A stretch of 64,000 bases of DNA from Moraxellaceae bacterium (GTDB lineage: Bacteria > Pseudomonadota > Gammaproteobacteria > Burkholderiales > Rhodocyclaceae), in assembly GCA_031119205.1 (NCBI GenBank), contig JAVHYF010000009.1, positions 69,276-133,275 of the forward strand, read 5' to 3'. The notes below the pieces were generated by a model. It had not been told where the DNA came from. It saw nothing but the letters and a program-made list of their open reading frames with translations, and ran no database searches. Made by a program: the position numbers and the translations under genes. Of the stretch, positions 39,504-47,272 are shown piece after piece (the stretch's first letter is position 1; each line of letters starts with the position of its first letter).

Positions 39504-41990
39504 ATGAACTCCCTGCGACTGTCCTTGACCATGCTCCGCCGCGACCTGCGTGCGGGCGAACTGACGATGCTGGCCGTGGCCCTGCTGGTGGCGGTGGCGG
39601 CGCTCACCAGCGTGGGCTTCCTGACCGACCGGGTGCGCATCGGTCTGGAACGCGATGCCAACCAGTTGCTGGGCGGGGATCTGCTGGTGCTGTCCGATCA
39701 ACCCGTGCCGCAGCCCTGGCTGGACGAAGCGCGGCAGCGCGGCTTGCGTGCGCAGACCTCCATGCTCTTCAACAGCATGGTCAGTACTGAAGACATGGCG
39801 CAGCTGGGCGCGGTGAAGGCGGTGGAGCCGGACTACCCGCTGCGTGGCAGCTTGAAGATTGCCGGACGCATGGGCGACAGCGGCGCCGAAGCCGGCCGGG
39901 TGCCGGCCAGCGGCGAGCTGTGGCTGGAGGAGCGGCTGATCTCTGCGCTGGCTGTGAAGGTCGGCGATACGGTGCAACTGGGACAGATGAATTTCCGCGT
40001 CGGCGGCATCGTCACCTTCGAGTCTGACCGCGGCAGCAGCTTCTTCGCTTTCGTGCCGCGCATCCTCATGAACGCCGCCGACGTGCCGGCCACCGGTCTG
40101 ATCCAGGAAGGCAGCCGCGCGCGCTACCGCCTGCATGCCGCCGGTGAGCGTCGCGACGTGGCTGCGCTGGACGCCTGGATCCGTCCGCAGCTCGCCCGCG
40201 GTCAGAGCCTGGAGAGCATCGACAACGCGCGGCCCGAAGTGCGCGAAGGCATGGACCGCGCGCAGCGTTTCCTGCGTCTGGCCGCGATGCTGGCGGTGGT
40301 GTTGGCGGCGGTGGCCACCGGCCTGTCGGCACGGCGCTACCTGCAGCGCCACCTCGATGGTTGTGCGGCGATGCGCTGTTTCGGCGCGACGCGCGGGCAG
40401 TTGTTGCGACTCTTCCTTGGCGAGTTTCTGGTGTTCGGCGTGATCGTCGCGGCCGTGGGCTGCGTGCTGGGCTTCGTCGTGCAGGCTGCGCTGGGTGGCA
40501 TGGCAGCCAACCTGCTGGATGCTGATCTGCCGGCGCCGGGCTTCCTGCCCGTACTGCACGGTCTGCTGGTCGGCATCGTGCTGGTGCTGGGTTTCATCGC
40601 GCCGCAACTGCTTCGCCTGGCCACCGTGCCACCGGTGCATGTCCTGCGTCGCGAATGGGGCGCTGCGGATGCCGGCAGTCTCGCGTTGTGGGGCATCGGT
40701 GCGCTGGCGCTGTCGGCGCTGATGCTGTGGATCGCTGCCGACTTGCGGCTCGGCTTCAACGTCATCGCCGGCTTCGCGGTGGCCTGTCTGGTTTTCGCGC
40801 TGGTGGCGCGGAGCCTGCTCGGGCTGGCGGCGCGTGCGCGCATGCGTGGCGCCTGGGGCCTGCGCTACGGGCTGGCGGCGCTGCATCGCCGGCGCGCCAG
40901 CAGCGTCGTGCAGGCCGTGGCGCTGGCGCTCGGCATCACGGCGGTGCTGTTGCTCACCGTCACTTCGGCGGACCTCCTGGACGCCTGGCGCCAGCGGCAA
41001 CCGGCGGATGCGCCCAACCGTTTCGTGCTGAACATCCAGCCGGAGCAGCGCGAGCCGGTGCGAGCGCTGCTGCGTGAGCACGGTTTCGACGAGGTCCACC
41101 TGTTGCCGATGGTGCGAGGACGACTGGTCGGTGTGAATGGCCAGCAGATCAAGCTGGAGGCGCTGGAGGAAGAGCGTGCGCGTCGCCAGGCGGAGCGCGA
41201 GTTCAACCTGTCATGGGCGGGCGCCTTGCAGTCCGGCAACCGCATCGTCGCCGGTCGCTGGCATGGCGAGAGCGCTGGCAAGGAATGGTCGGTGGAAGAG
41301 GGCATCGCCAAACGTCTCGGCATCAAGCTGGGTGACCAACTGGCATTCGAGATCGCGGGGCGGCGCATCGAGGCGCCGGTGACCTCAATCCGCAAGCTGG
41401 AATGGGATTCGATGCGGGTGAATTTCTTCGTGACCGCTTCGCCCGGCATGCTGGAGGACTATCCGGCCAGCTTCATCACCAGCTTCCATCTGCCGGAAGG
41501 CCAGGACGCGGTGGTGAGTGCGCTGGTGTCCGGTTTCCCGAACCTGACCGTCATCGACGTGGCTGCCGTGCTGGGGCAGGTCAAGGCGATGACCGACCGG
41601 CTCATCCAGGTGGTGCAGTTCATCTTCGGCTTCGCGCTGCTGGCGGGCGCCGTGGTGCTCTACGCCGCGTTGCAGGCCACCCACGACGAGCGCATGCGTG
41701 AGCTGGCGGTACTGCGCACGCTGGGCGCGCGCAACGTGCAGCTGCGGCAGGCCATGCTGGCGGAGTTCGCCGTGCTGGGCCTGCTGGCCGCGGCACTGGC
41801 GGTGATCGCCACGCTGGGCATCGGCTTCGTACTGTCGGAGTTCGTGTTCGACCTGCCTTTCAATCCGCGCGCACTCACGCTGTTGCTGGTCAGCCTGCTG
41901 ACCGCCGGCGCCATCACGCTGCTCGGCTGGCTGGGCGTGCGCAAGCTGCTGCATCACACGGTGGTGGAGGGGCTGCGGGCGGCCGCATAA
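39504..41990 (+). CDS. ABC transporter permease of the FtsX/MacB type (YbbP-like)
   Basis: An 828-residue inner-membrane protein with two FtsX repeats and about ten helices: an N-terminal helix (TMLAVALLVAVAALTSVGFL), a large periplasmic domain, a helix group near 260-420, a second periplasmic domain and a final group near 710-820 (GFALLAGAVVLYAALQATHDE, RELAVLRTLGARNVQLRQAM). It resembles E. coli YbbP. The matching ATPase (YbbA) and TesA, usually next to it, are absent; the neighbours are a pectinesterase and an EI24 protein. Start at 39504. Confidence 0.88.
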   Translation: MNSLRLSLTMLRRDLRAGELTMLAVALLVAVAALTSVGFLTDRVRIGLERDANQLLGGDLLVLSDQPVPQPWLDEARQRGLRAQTSMLFNSMVSTEDMAQLGAVKAVEPDYPLRGSLKIAGRMGDSGAEAGRVPASGELWLEERLISALAVKVGDTVQLGQMNFRVGGIVTFESDRGSSFFAFVPRILMNAADVPATGLIQEGSRARYRLHAAGERRDVAALDAWIRPQLARGQSLESIDNARPEVREGMDRAQRFLRLAAMLAVVLAAVATGLSARRYLQRHLDGCAAMRCFGATRGQLLRLFLGEFLVFGVIVAAVGCVLGFVVQAALGGMAANLLDADLPAPGFLPVLHGLLVGIVLVLGFIAPQLLRLATVPPVHVLRREWGAADAGSLALWGIGALALSALMLWIAADLRLGFNVIAGFAVACLVFALVARSLLGLAARARMRGAWGLRYGLAALHRRRASSVVQAVALALGITAVLLLTVTSADLLDAWRQRQPADAPNRFVLNIQPEQREPVRALLREHGFDEVHLLPMVRGRLVGVNGQQIKLEALEEERARRQAEREFNLSWAGALQSGNRIVAGRWHGESAGKEWSVEEGIAKRLGIKLGDQLAFEIAGRRIEAPVTSIRKLEWDSMRVNFFVTASPGMLEDYPASFITSFHLPEGQDAVVSALVSGFPNLTVIDVAAVLGQVKAMTDRLIQVVQFIFGFALLAGAVVLYAALQATHDERMRELAVLRTLGARNVQLRQAMLAEFAVLGLLAAALAVIATLGIGFVLSEFVFDLPFNPRALTLLLVSLLTAGAITLLGWLGVRKLLHHTVVEGLRAAA

Positions 41991-41997
41991 TCCGTTC

Positions 41998-42756
41998 ATG
42001 CAAGACATCATCCGCGCCTATGCGCGCGCTCTGCGCAGCCTGTCGCAGCCCGGCCTGCTGTGGCACCTCGTGTGGCCGACGCTGCTGGCCATCGCGTTCT
42101 GGGTGGGCATCGGCATCTTCTTCTGGGCCGATGCCACGGCGGCTTTGCTGTCCATCCTGCAGCGCTGGCCCTTGATCGGCGGATGGCTGAGCGATGGCGA
42201 TACGCTGCGCGCAGCCACCGGCTTCGTCATCAACCTGCTGCTGTTCCTGCTGTCGGTGCCACTGGTGTTCGTCACCGCGGCGCTCATCGTCGCCGTGGTG
42301 GCGCTGCCCTTCATGCTCGACCGCGTGGCGCGCAGCGACTATGCGGACCTGGAGCTGCGCGGTGGTGGCAGCTTCACGGGTAGCGTGTTCAATGCGCTGT
42401 GGGCGTTGCTGGTATTCCTGGTCGTCGCGTTCTTCACCTTGCCGCTGTGGCTGGTGCCGGGGCTGGGCATCGTGCTGTCGGTGGGGTTGTCGGCCTGGCT
42501 CAACCAGCGTTGCTACCGCTATGACGCGCTGATGGCCCATGCCGATCGCGCGGAGATGAAGGACGTGCCGCGGCGGCATCGTGGCAGCCTGTACCTGCTG
42601 GGCATCGGTGCCGGCGTGCTGGCCTTCGTGCCGGTGCTCAACCTCTTCGTGCCGGCCTTCACCGGACTGGCATTCGTTCATTACCTGCTGGAAGCACTGC
42701 GACTACATCGCGGCGCACGGCCACTGGAAGGACGGGCATGGGTGTCGGCCTCCTGA
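41998..42756 (+). CDS. EI24/CysZ-like membrane protein
   Basis: A 252-residue inner-membrane protein with about five or six helices, of the EI24 domain family (LSQPGLLWHLVWPTLLAIAF start; RRHRGSLYLLGIGAGVLAFV; FVPVLNLFVPAFTGLAFVHY). CysZ members take up sulfate, but this call is only to the family. It lies seven bases after the FtsX-type permease, and its end overlaps the next gene by 19 bp, so the three are likely one operon. Confidence 0.82.
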   Translation: MQDIIRAYARALRSLSQPGLLWHLVWPTLLAIAFWVGIGIFFWADATAALLSILQRWPLIGGWLSDGDTLRAATGFVINLLLFLLSVPLVFVTAALIVAVVALPFMLDRVARSDYADLELRGGGSFTGSVFNALWALLVFLVVAFFTLPLWLVPGLGIVLSVGLSAWLNQRCYRYDALMAHADRAEMKDVPRRHRGSLYLLGIGAGVLAFVPVLNLFVPAFTGLAFVHYLLEALRLHRGARPLEGRAWVSAS

Positions 42757-43499
42757 TCATCGGCGACGAGATACTGTCCGGCCGGCGCAAGGACGTGCAT
42801 CTCGCGCGCAGCATCGAGCTGCTGTCCGCGCGCGGGCTACGCCTGGGCTGGGCGCGTTATCTCGCAGACGATCGCGACGGCCTGTCTGCCGTGCTGCGCG
42901 AGACGCTGGCGGGCGGGGACATCGTGTTCTCCTTCGGCGGCATCGGCGCCACGCCTGACGACCACACCCGGCAGGCCGCGGCGGCGGCACGCGGCGTACC
43001 GACCGTTTTGCATCCGGAGGCGGCGAAGTTGATCGACGCCCAGATGCAGGCACGCTGGGGCCAGCCGGCTACACCGCAGCAGCTGGCGATGGGCGAGTTT
43101 CCGCAAGGTGCTGCGCTGATTCCCAATCCGGTGAACCGCATCCCCGGCTTTTCACTGGGTGACCACCACTTCGTGCCGGGTTTTCCGCAGATGGCGCATC
43201 CGATGGTGGAGTGGGTGCTGGATACGCATTACGCCCATCTGCATCATCGCGAGGACTGGGTGGAGGCGGCGCTGCGCGTGTATGAAGCGCCGGAGAGTGC
43301 GTTGGTGGATCTGATGCTGGCGCTGGAGCAGCGTCATGGGGTCACGGTGTTCAGCCTGCCGCATCTGGGCAGTGACACGACCCGCCGGCACATCGAGTTG
43401 GGCGCGAAGGGGCGGGCGGATGCCGTAGCGGCCGCCATGGCGGAGATGCGCGAAGCGCTATCGCAACGGGGATATCCGGTGGAGGCCTTGACGGGCTGA
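42738..43499 (+). CDS. Molybdopterin-binding (CinA N-terminal/MoaB-like) protein
   Basis: A 253-residue cytoplasmic protein. The MoCF-type fold is marked by GLLIIGDEILSGRRKD and FSFGGIGATPDDHTRQAAA. It lacks the C-terminal pyridine-nucleotide deamidase domain of full CinA. Related proteins are called competence/damage-inducible protein A, but the standalone form may bind a nucleotide or pterin instead. It ends just before a perfect terminator. Confidence 0.85.
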   Translation: MGVGLLIIGDEILSGRRKDVHLARSIELLSARGLRLGWARYLADDRDGLSAVLRETLAGGDIVFSFGGIGATPDDHTRQAAAAARGVPTVLHPEAAKLIDAQMQARWGQPATPQQLAMGEFPQGAALIPNPVNRIPGFSLGDHHFVPGFPQMAHPMVEWVLDTHYAHLHHREDWVEAALRVYEAPESALVDLMLALEQRHGVTVFSLPHLGSDTTRRHIELGAKGRADAVAAAMAEMREALSQRGYPVEALTG

Positions 43500-43523
43500 C
43501 GCACTCCGAATCCCAGGATCCAG

Positions 43524-43560
43524 AAACAAGAAAGCCCGCGTTGCGCGGGCTTTCTTGTTT
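43524..43560. terminator. Bidirectional terminator between the CinA-like gene and the phasin gene
   Basis: A perfect 17-bp stem (AAACAAGAAAGCCCGCG and its complement) with loop TTG and T-rich ends on both strands. It closes the convergent transcripts. Confidence 0.92.
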
Positions 43561-43612
43561 GCCAGCTTGCGCCGGCTTTACTGGCGTCAGCGTGACGTCA
43601 GTGGCGTGACGC

Positions 43613-44173
43613 TCAGGCCGCGGCCTTCTTCGCCTTGGTAGCCGTAGCGCCGACAGCCTTCACCGTCGCGTCGGTGGCGGCGGCCATGTTCGCTTCGGTC
43701 ATCTCGGCAACCTGCTTGGCAGCCTTGCTCATGCTGTCGTAGGCCGAGTTGGCGGCAGCGATGGCGGACTTCATGGCAGCCACGGCCACGTCGGAACCAG
43801 CCGGAGCGGACTTGGCAGCCTTGTCCAGCACAGCCGAGACGTTCTTGTTCACTTCGGACATCTGCACTTCGAAGATCTTGGACAGCTCGCCCTGCAGTTC
43901 CGAGCTGATTTCGTACAGGCTGCGGGAATAGGCGACAGCCTTTTCCACTGCCGGCTTGGCCAGCGAGGATTGCAGGCTTACCAGCTCCTGCACGTCCTTG
44001 GCACCCAGCAGCGCCTTGGAGCTTGCCACGCTGTCTTCGAGGATGGAGCGGGCGGTGTTCAGGTTCAGCGCTGCAATGCGCTCGGCACCCGCGAAAGCGG
44101 TATTGGCCAAGGTGAGCAGCGTTTCGACACCGGCTTTGTTTGTCGCAGCGAATTGCTCAGGGGTAGCAAACAT
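43613..44173 (-). CDS. Phasin family protein
   Basis: A polyhydroxyalkanoate granule-coating protein of 186 residues, mostly amphipathic helix. The start FATPEQFAATNKAGVETLL and the middle region ALNLNTARSILEDSVASSKAL fit the betaproteobacterial PhaP type. The Lys/Ala-rich tail (TKAKKAAA) is common in this family. It has an AGGAG site and its own strong promoter (44264-44291). No other PHA gene is in the window. Confidence 0.92.
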   Translation of the reverse strand: MFATPEQFAATNKAGVETLLTLANTAFAGAERIAALNLNTARSILEDSVASSKALLGAKDVQELVSLQSSLAKPAVEKAVAYSRSLYEISSELQGELSKIFEVQMSEVNKNVSAVLDKAAKSAPAGSDVAVAAMKSAIAAANSAYDSMSKAAKQVAEMTEANMAAATDATVKAVGATATKAKKAAA

Positions 44174-44246
44174 GACGTTTCTCCTGTGTAGGTACAGCTA
44201 ATGGTGGGACATCACTCGCTAGGCGCCCCGCTGCAGCCGGGTTTGT

Positions 44247-44309
44247 TGCGCCGCACAATTCGAATTATAGGGACGGAAAAGTCAATGTCAACGCAGCTTT
44301 GTGCATTGC
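44247..44309 (-). promoter_or_regulatory. TGC-rich sites around the phasin promoter (possible PhaR operators)
   Basis: TGCGCCGCA (44247-44255, TGC-N3-GCA) sits inside the near-palindrome TTGTTGCGCCGCACAA. TTGTGCATTGC (44299-44309) lies just upstream of the -35. The PHA repressor PhaR is known to bind TGC-rich repeats near phasin promoters; assignment here is an inference. Confidence 0.35.
44264..44291 (-). promoter_or_regulatory. Near-consensus sigma70 promoter of the phasin gene
   Basis: On the minus strand TTGACA (44291-44286), a 16-bp spacer and TATAAT (44269-44264), both perfect hexamers. Transcription would start near 44257, giving an 84-base leader. This is among the strongest promoters in the window and fits the high level of phasins. 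Confidence 0.75.
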
Positions 44310-44482
44310 GATGAGGAGGAGGGATTGTCTGTTCCTATCGGAAACAGGGAGTTACGTCGAAAGTTGTAAGGCATTCATGACGTCGTGCTGCGCTGCCGCG
44401 CGACCTGCGTTACGACGAATGACAGGCGCAGTCTCGCGTTGCGCAAGACTGCGGCGGATGACGTCCGGGTTTCCGGCGTGGA
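44310..44482. other. Gene-free stretch between the phasin promoter and lptA
   Basis: No credible reading frame on either strand and no clear terminator for lptA. In many relatives lptB would begin here; I see no trace of it. Confidence 0.5.
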
Positions 44483-45043
44483 TCAGGGGCGTGCGGCAGG
44501 CGCCGAAGCGGCGGGTGCCGGCGTACCGGCCTTGGGCTGGATCACGGCCCTGACCCGTTCGCCGGTGCTGACGACCTTGGCATCCGGGCCGTTGGTGACC
44601 AGGTAGTTCTCGGTCAGGCCGTCGTACTCGATGTACTGGCCGCGCACTTCGTCACGCCCGCTTTTGACGTGGGCGCGCTGGAAGAGCTGGGCCTTGTCAC
44701 GGCGACCGTCGTACTCGATGCGCTCGGCTTCGCCCTCGATGTACTCGTTGCTGGCCTCGCGCTTCTGGCGGAAACGGGCGAGTCCGCCCTCGCCACCGGT
44801 GGCCACGCCTTTCTGGAAGCCGTCGGTGTCCTGGGTCACCACAACCTTGTCGGCGAGGATCTGCAGGGTGCCCTGGGTCATCTTCACGCGGCCCTCGAAG
44901 GTCTGCACCTTGTTCTTGTCATCCACGCTGAGGCGGTCTGCCTCGATGTTGACGGGTTTGCTCCGGTCGGCCCGTTCGGCATGGGCCGGGAGGGCCAGCA
45001 GGGCGAGGATGATGAGGGTGGCTCGGGAAATGGTTCTGATCAT
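44483..45043 (-). CDS. lptA: Lipopolysaccharide transport periplasmic protein LptA
   Basis: LptA bridges the periplasm and carries LPS from LptC to LptD. The 186-residue protein has a signal peptide (ATLIILALLALPAHA) and the OstA-fold repeats (VNIEADRLSVDDKNKVQTFE, VKMTQGTLQILADKVVVTQD). The C-terminal tail is Pro/Ala-rich. Start at 45043, eight bases after the lptC stop. It ends the kdsD-kdsC-lptC-lptA run; lptB does not follow. Confidence 0.94.
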   Translation of the reverse strand: MIRTISRATLIILALLALPAHAERADRSKPVNIEADRLSVDDKNKVQTFEGRVKMTQGTLQILADKVVVTQDTDGFQKGVATGGEGGLARFRQKREASNEYIEGEAERIEYDGRRDKAQLFQRAHVKSGRDEVRGQYIEYDGLTENYLVTNGPDAKVVSTGERVRAVIQPKAGTPAPAASAPAARP

Positions 45044-45051
45044 GGCGAAGT

Positions 45052-45609
45052 CTATCGGGCCAGGGTGGCACGGGCCTGGTTCAGCTTGAGCAGGCCGTTG
45101 AGGTTGTCCCACTCGCCGCCGACGCCGTCAACCCGGCTGATGCCCTGGGTCATGGTCAGCGGTGCGTCGGTACGGGCGATCTCGTCGTCGGTCAGTACGG
45201 TAAGGCGTTCGGTCACCAGCGTCTGCGGCGCAGAGCCGTCCTTGTTGTGCTTGGTGCCGACAACACGTCCGGTGAGTTCCACGATGCGCGACTGGTCGCT
45301 CAGGTGGGCGGCGTCGGCCGACCAGTCCATGATCGCGTCGGTACCGGTGAAGCGCAGGCGCGGCGCCACGAGATCGGCGGTGTCGTCGTCCGGGTAATGC
45401 AGGCCGCGTTCGGCGGTCAGGATGAATTGCGGGCTGCCGTCCAGGTTGAAGCGCTGCACGCGGAAGCCCTCGACGATGGCGTCCGGGTCGTGGCGGTCCA
45501 GGCTCGGGCGGGGTTGTGCTTCGCCGCTCACGAACTGCTCCAGCCAGAAAGTGGCGGCAGCAAGCAGCGCGGCGAGGATCAGGGGGAAAAGGGTGTAGAG
45601 CCGTTTCAT
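45052..45609 (-). CDS. lptC: LPS export system protein LptC
   Basis: A 185-residue bitopic inner-membrane protein with one N-terminal helix (LYTLFPLILAALLAAATFWL) and a periplasmic beta-jellyroll (RFNLDGSPQFILTAERGLHY, ELTGRVVGTKHNKDG). It receives LPS from LptBFG and passes it to LptA. Start at 45609, overlapping the kdsC stop by four bases. Confidence 0.92.
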   Translation of the reverse strand: MKRLYTLFPLILAALLAAATFWLEQFVSGEAQPRPSLDRHDPDAIVEGFRVQRFNLDGSPQFILTAERGLHYPDDDTADLVAPRLRFTGTDAIMDWSADAAHLSDQSRIVELTGRVVGTKHNKDGSAPQTLVTERLTVLTDDEIARTDAPLTMTQGISRVDGVGGEWDNLNGLLKLNQARATLAR

Positions 45610-46127
45610 CCCAGGTAGACAGCGTGCATCGCGTCCAGTTTGCCCTGTGCGCTGAGGATGAAGTCGCAGACCTCGCGCGCGGCGCCGCGGCCGCCGGAGC
45701 GGGTGCTGACGTAATCGACGTGGCGATGCACCAGCGGGTGGCCATCGGCCGGGCTGGCGGTGAAGCCGCAACGACGCAGGATGGGCAGATCCACCACGTC
45801 GTCGCCCATGTAGCCGGCATGCTCGGCCGGGATGCCGAGCTTGTCGAGCAGCTCCGCCAGTGCGGCGGTCTTGTCGTGGACGTTCTGGTACAGATACTGG
45901 ATGCCCAGGCTCGCAGCGCGCAGCTCCAGCCCGCGGCTGCCACGACCGCTGATGACGGCGACCACGATGCCGGCTTCCTGCAGCATCTTCAGGCCGTGAC
46001 CGTCGAGGGTGTGGAAGACCTTGAGCTCCTCGCCCTGCGGGCCGAACAGCAGGCTGCCGTCAGTGAGCACACCGTCGACATCGAAACCCATCAGGCGCAC
46101 TTGCGCCGCTTTCTGTTGCGCAAGCAT
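45606..46127 (-). CDS. kdsC: 3-deoxy-D-manno-octulosonate 8-phosphate phosphatase KdsC
   Basis: A HAD phosphatase that frees Kdo for lipid A-core assembly. The 173-residue protein has the catalytic pair in GFDVDGVLTDG, Thr/Ser region VISGRGS, and MGDDVVDLPILRRCG for Mg binding. It overlaps kdsD by one base and lptC by four, so they are tightly coupled. Confidence 0.96.
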   Translation of the reverse strand: MLAQQKAAQVRLMGFDVDGVLTDGSLLFGPQGEELKVFHTLDGHGLKMLQEAGIVVAVISGRGSRGLELRAASLGIQYLYQNVHDKTAALAELLDKLGIPAEHAGYMGDDVVDLPILRRCGFTASPADGHPLVHRHVDYVSTRSGGRGAAREVCDFILSAQGKLDAMHAVYLG

Positions 46128-47158
46128 CAGATGACCTTCGCGTTCATGAGATCCAGCGTATTGAAGGCGCCGACCAGCAGACCCGCGCCATCGACCACAA
46201 GGATCTGACTGATGCGGGCCTTGTCCATGAGCGCCGCCGCTTCGGTGGCCAGCGCCTCTGGGCCGATGTTGCGCGGGTTGGCGTGCATCACGTCGGCGAT
46301 CTTCAGACCCTTGATGTCGCCGCTGCGTTCCAGCAGGCGGCGTAGGTCGCCGTCGGTGAAGATGCCCACCGCGCGGCCCGCGTCGTCGACGACCGCCGTC
46401 ATGCCCAGGCCCTTGCGGCTCATTTCCAGCAAGGCGTCCGGGAAGGTAGCGGTTACCGGCACGCGCGGGATGGCGTCACCGCTGCGCATGACGTCGCGGA
46501 CGTGTGTCAGCAGGCGGCGGCCCAGCGCGCCACCCGGGTGGGAGCGGGCGAAGTCTTCCGGGCCGAAGCCACGGGCGTCCAGCAGGGCGACGGCCAGTGC
46601 ATCACCCAGCGCCAGCGCGGCCGTGGTGCTGGCCGTCGGGGCGAGATTGAGCGGGCAGGCTTCCTCGGACACGCCGGCATCGAGGTGGACGTCGGCCAGC
46701 ACACCCAGCGCGGAGGACGGATTGCCGGTCATGGCGATGACCCGGGTGCCGAGGCGCTTCACCACCGGCATGATGGTCAGCAGCTCGGCCGTGGTGCCGG
46801 AATTGGACAGGGCGATCAGCACATCGTCGCCGGTCACCATGCCGAGGTCGCCGTGGGCGGCTTCCGCAGGGTGGACGAAATAGGACGGCGTGCCGGTCGA
46901 GGACAGGGTCGCGGCCATCTTGCGCGCGATGTGGCCGGACTTGCCGACGCCGCTGACGATGACACGGCCGCGGCTATCGAGTATGAGCTGCAGCGCACGC
47001 AGGAAGTCGGCGTCCAGGCGGTCGGCCAGCGCGGTGACCGCGGCGGCTTCGATGTCGAGCACGCGGCGGGCGAGGGCCAGCGCACCTTCACCTGCGATCA
47101 GGCGGGGACGGCCGTCATCGGCGACGGCTTGCGGAGAGGGATTTGAGGACAAGGGCAT
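46127..47158 (-). CDS. kdsD: Arabinose-5-phosphate isomerase KdsD
   Basis: It isomerises ribulose-5-phosphate to arabinose-5-phosphate, the first step of Kdo synthesis. The SIS domain (about 45-180) shows RVIVSGVGKSGHIARKMAAT, STGTPSYFVHPAEAAHGDLG and ALSNSGTTAEL. Two CBS domains follow (about 210-335: VRDVMRSGDAIPRVPV, ADVMHANPRNIG). The 343 residues fit the family. It is first in its operon and diverges from the antiporter gene 114 bp away. Confidence 0.96.
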   Translation of the reverse strand: MPLSSNPSPQAVADDGRPRLIAGEGALALARRVLDIEAAAVTALADRLDADFLRALQLILDSRGRVIVSGVGKSGHIARKMAATLSSTGTPSYFVHPAEAAHGDLGMVTGDDVLIALSNSGTTAELLTIMPVVKRLGTRVIAMTGNPSSALGVLADVHLDAGVSEEACPLNLAPTASTTAALALGDALAVALLDARGFGPEDFARSHPGGALGRRLLTHVRDVMRSGDAIPRVPVTATFPDALLEMSRKGLGMTAVVDDAGRAVGIFTDGDLRRLLERSGDIKGLKIADVMHANPRNIGPEALATEAAALMDKARISQILVVDGAGLLVGAFNTLDLMNAKVI

Positions 47159-47272
47159 GACCAGACTTGGGCGGGAAACGCCCTACGGTTACACTGCTGG
47201 CGGAGTATAACAAAACACCCTCCAGCCCCCGTCCTGGCGCGGCTTGCGAGCGGTTCACACCATCGTCCGTCC

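Noticed and set aside
39369..41099. Minus-strand frame of 576 codons opposite the FtsX-type permease
   Set aside because: Shadow of a membrane protein gene; the product is Gln/His/Arg-rich.
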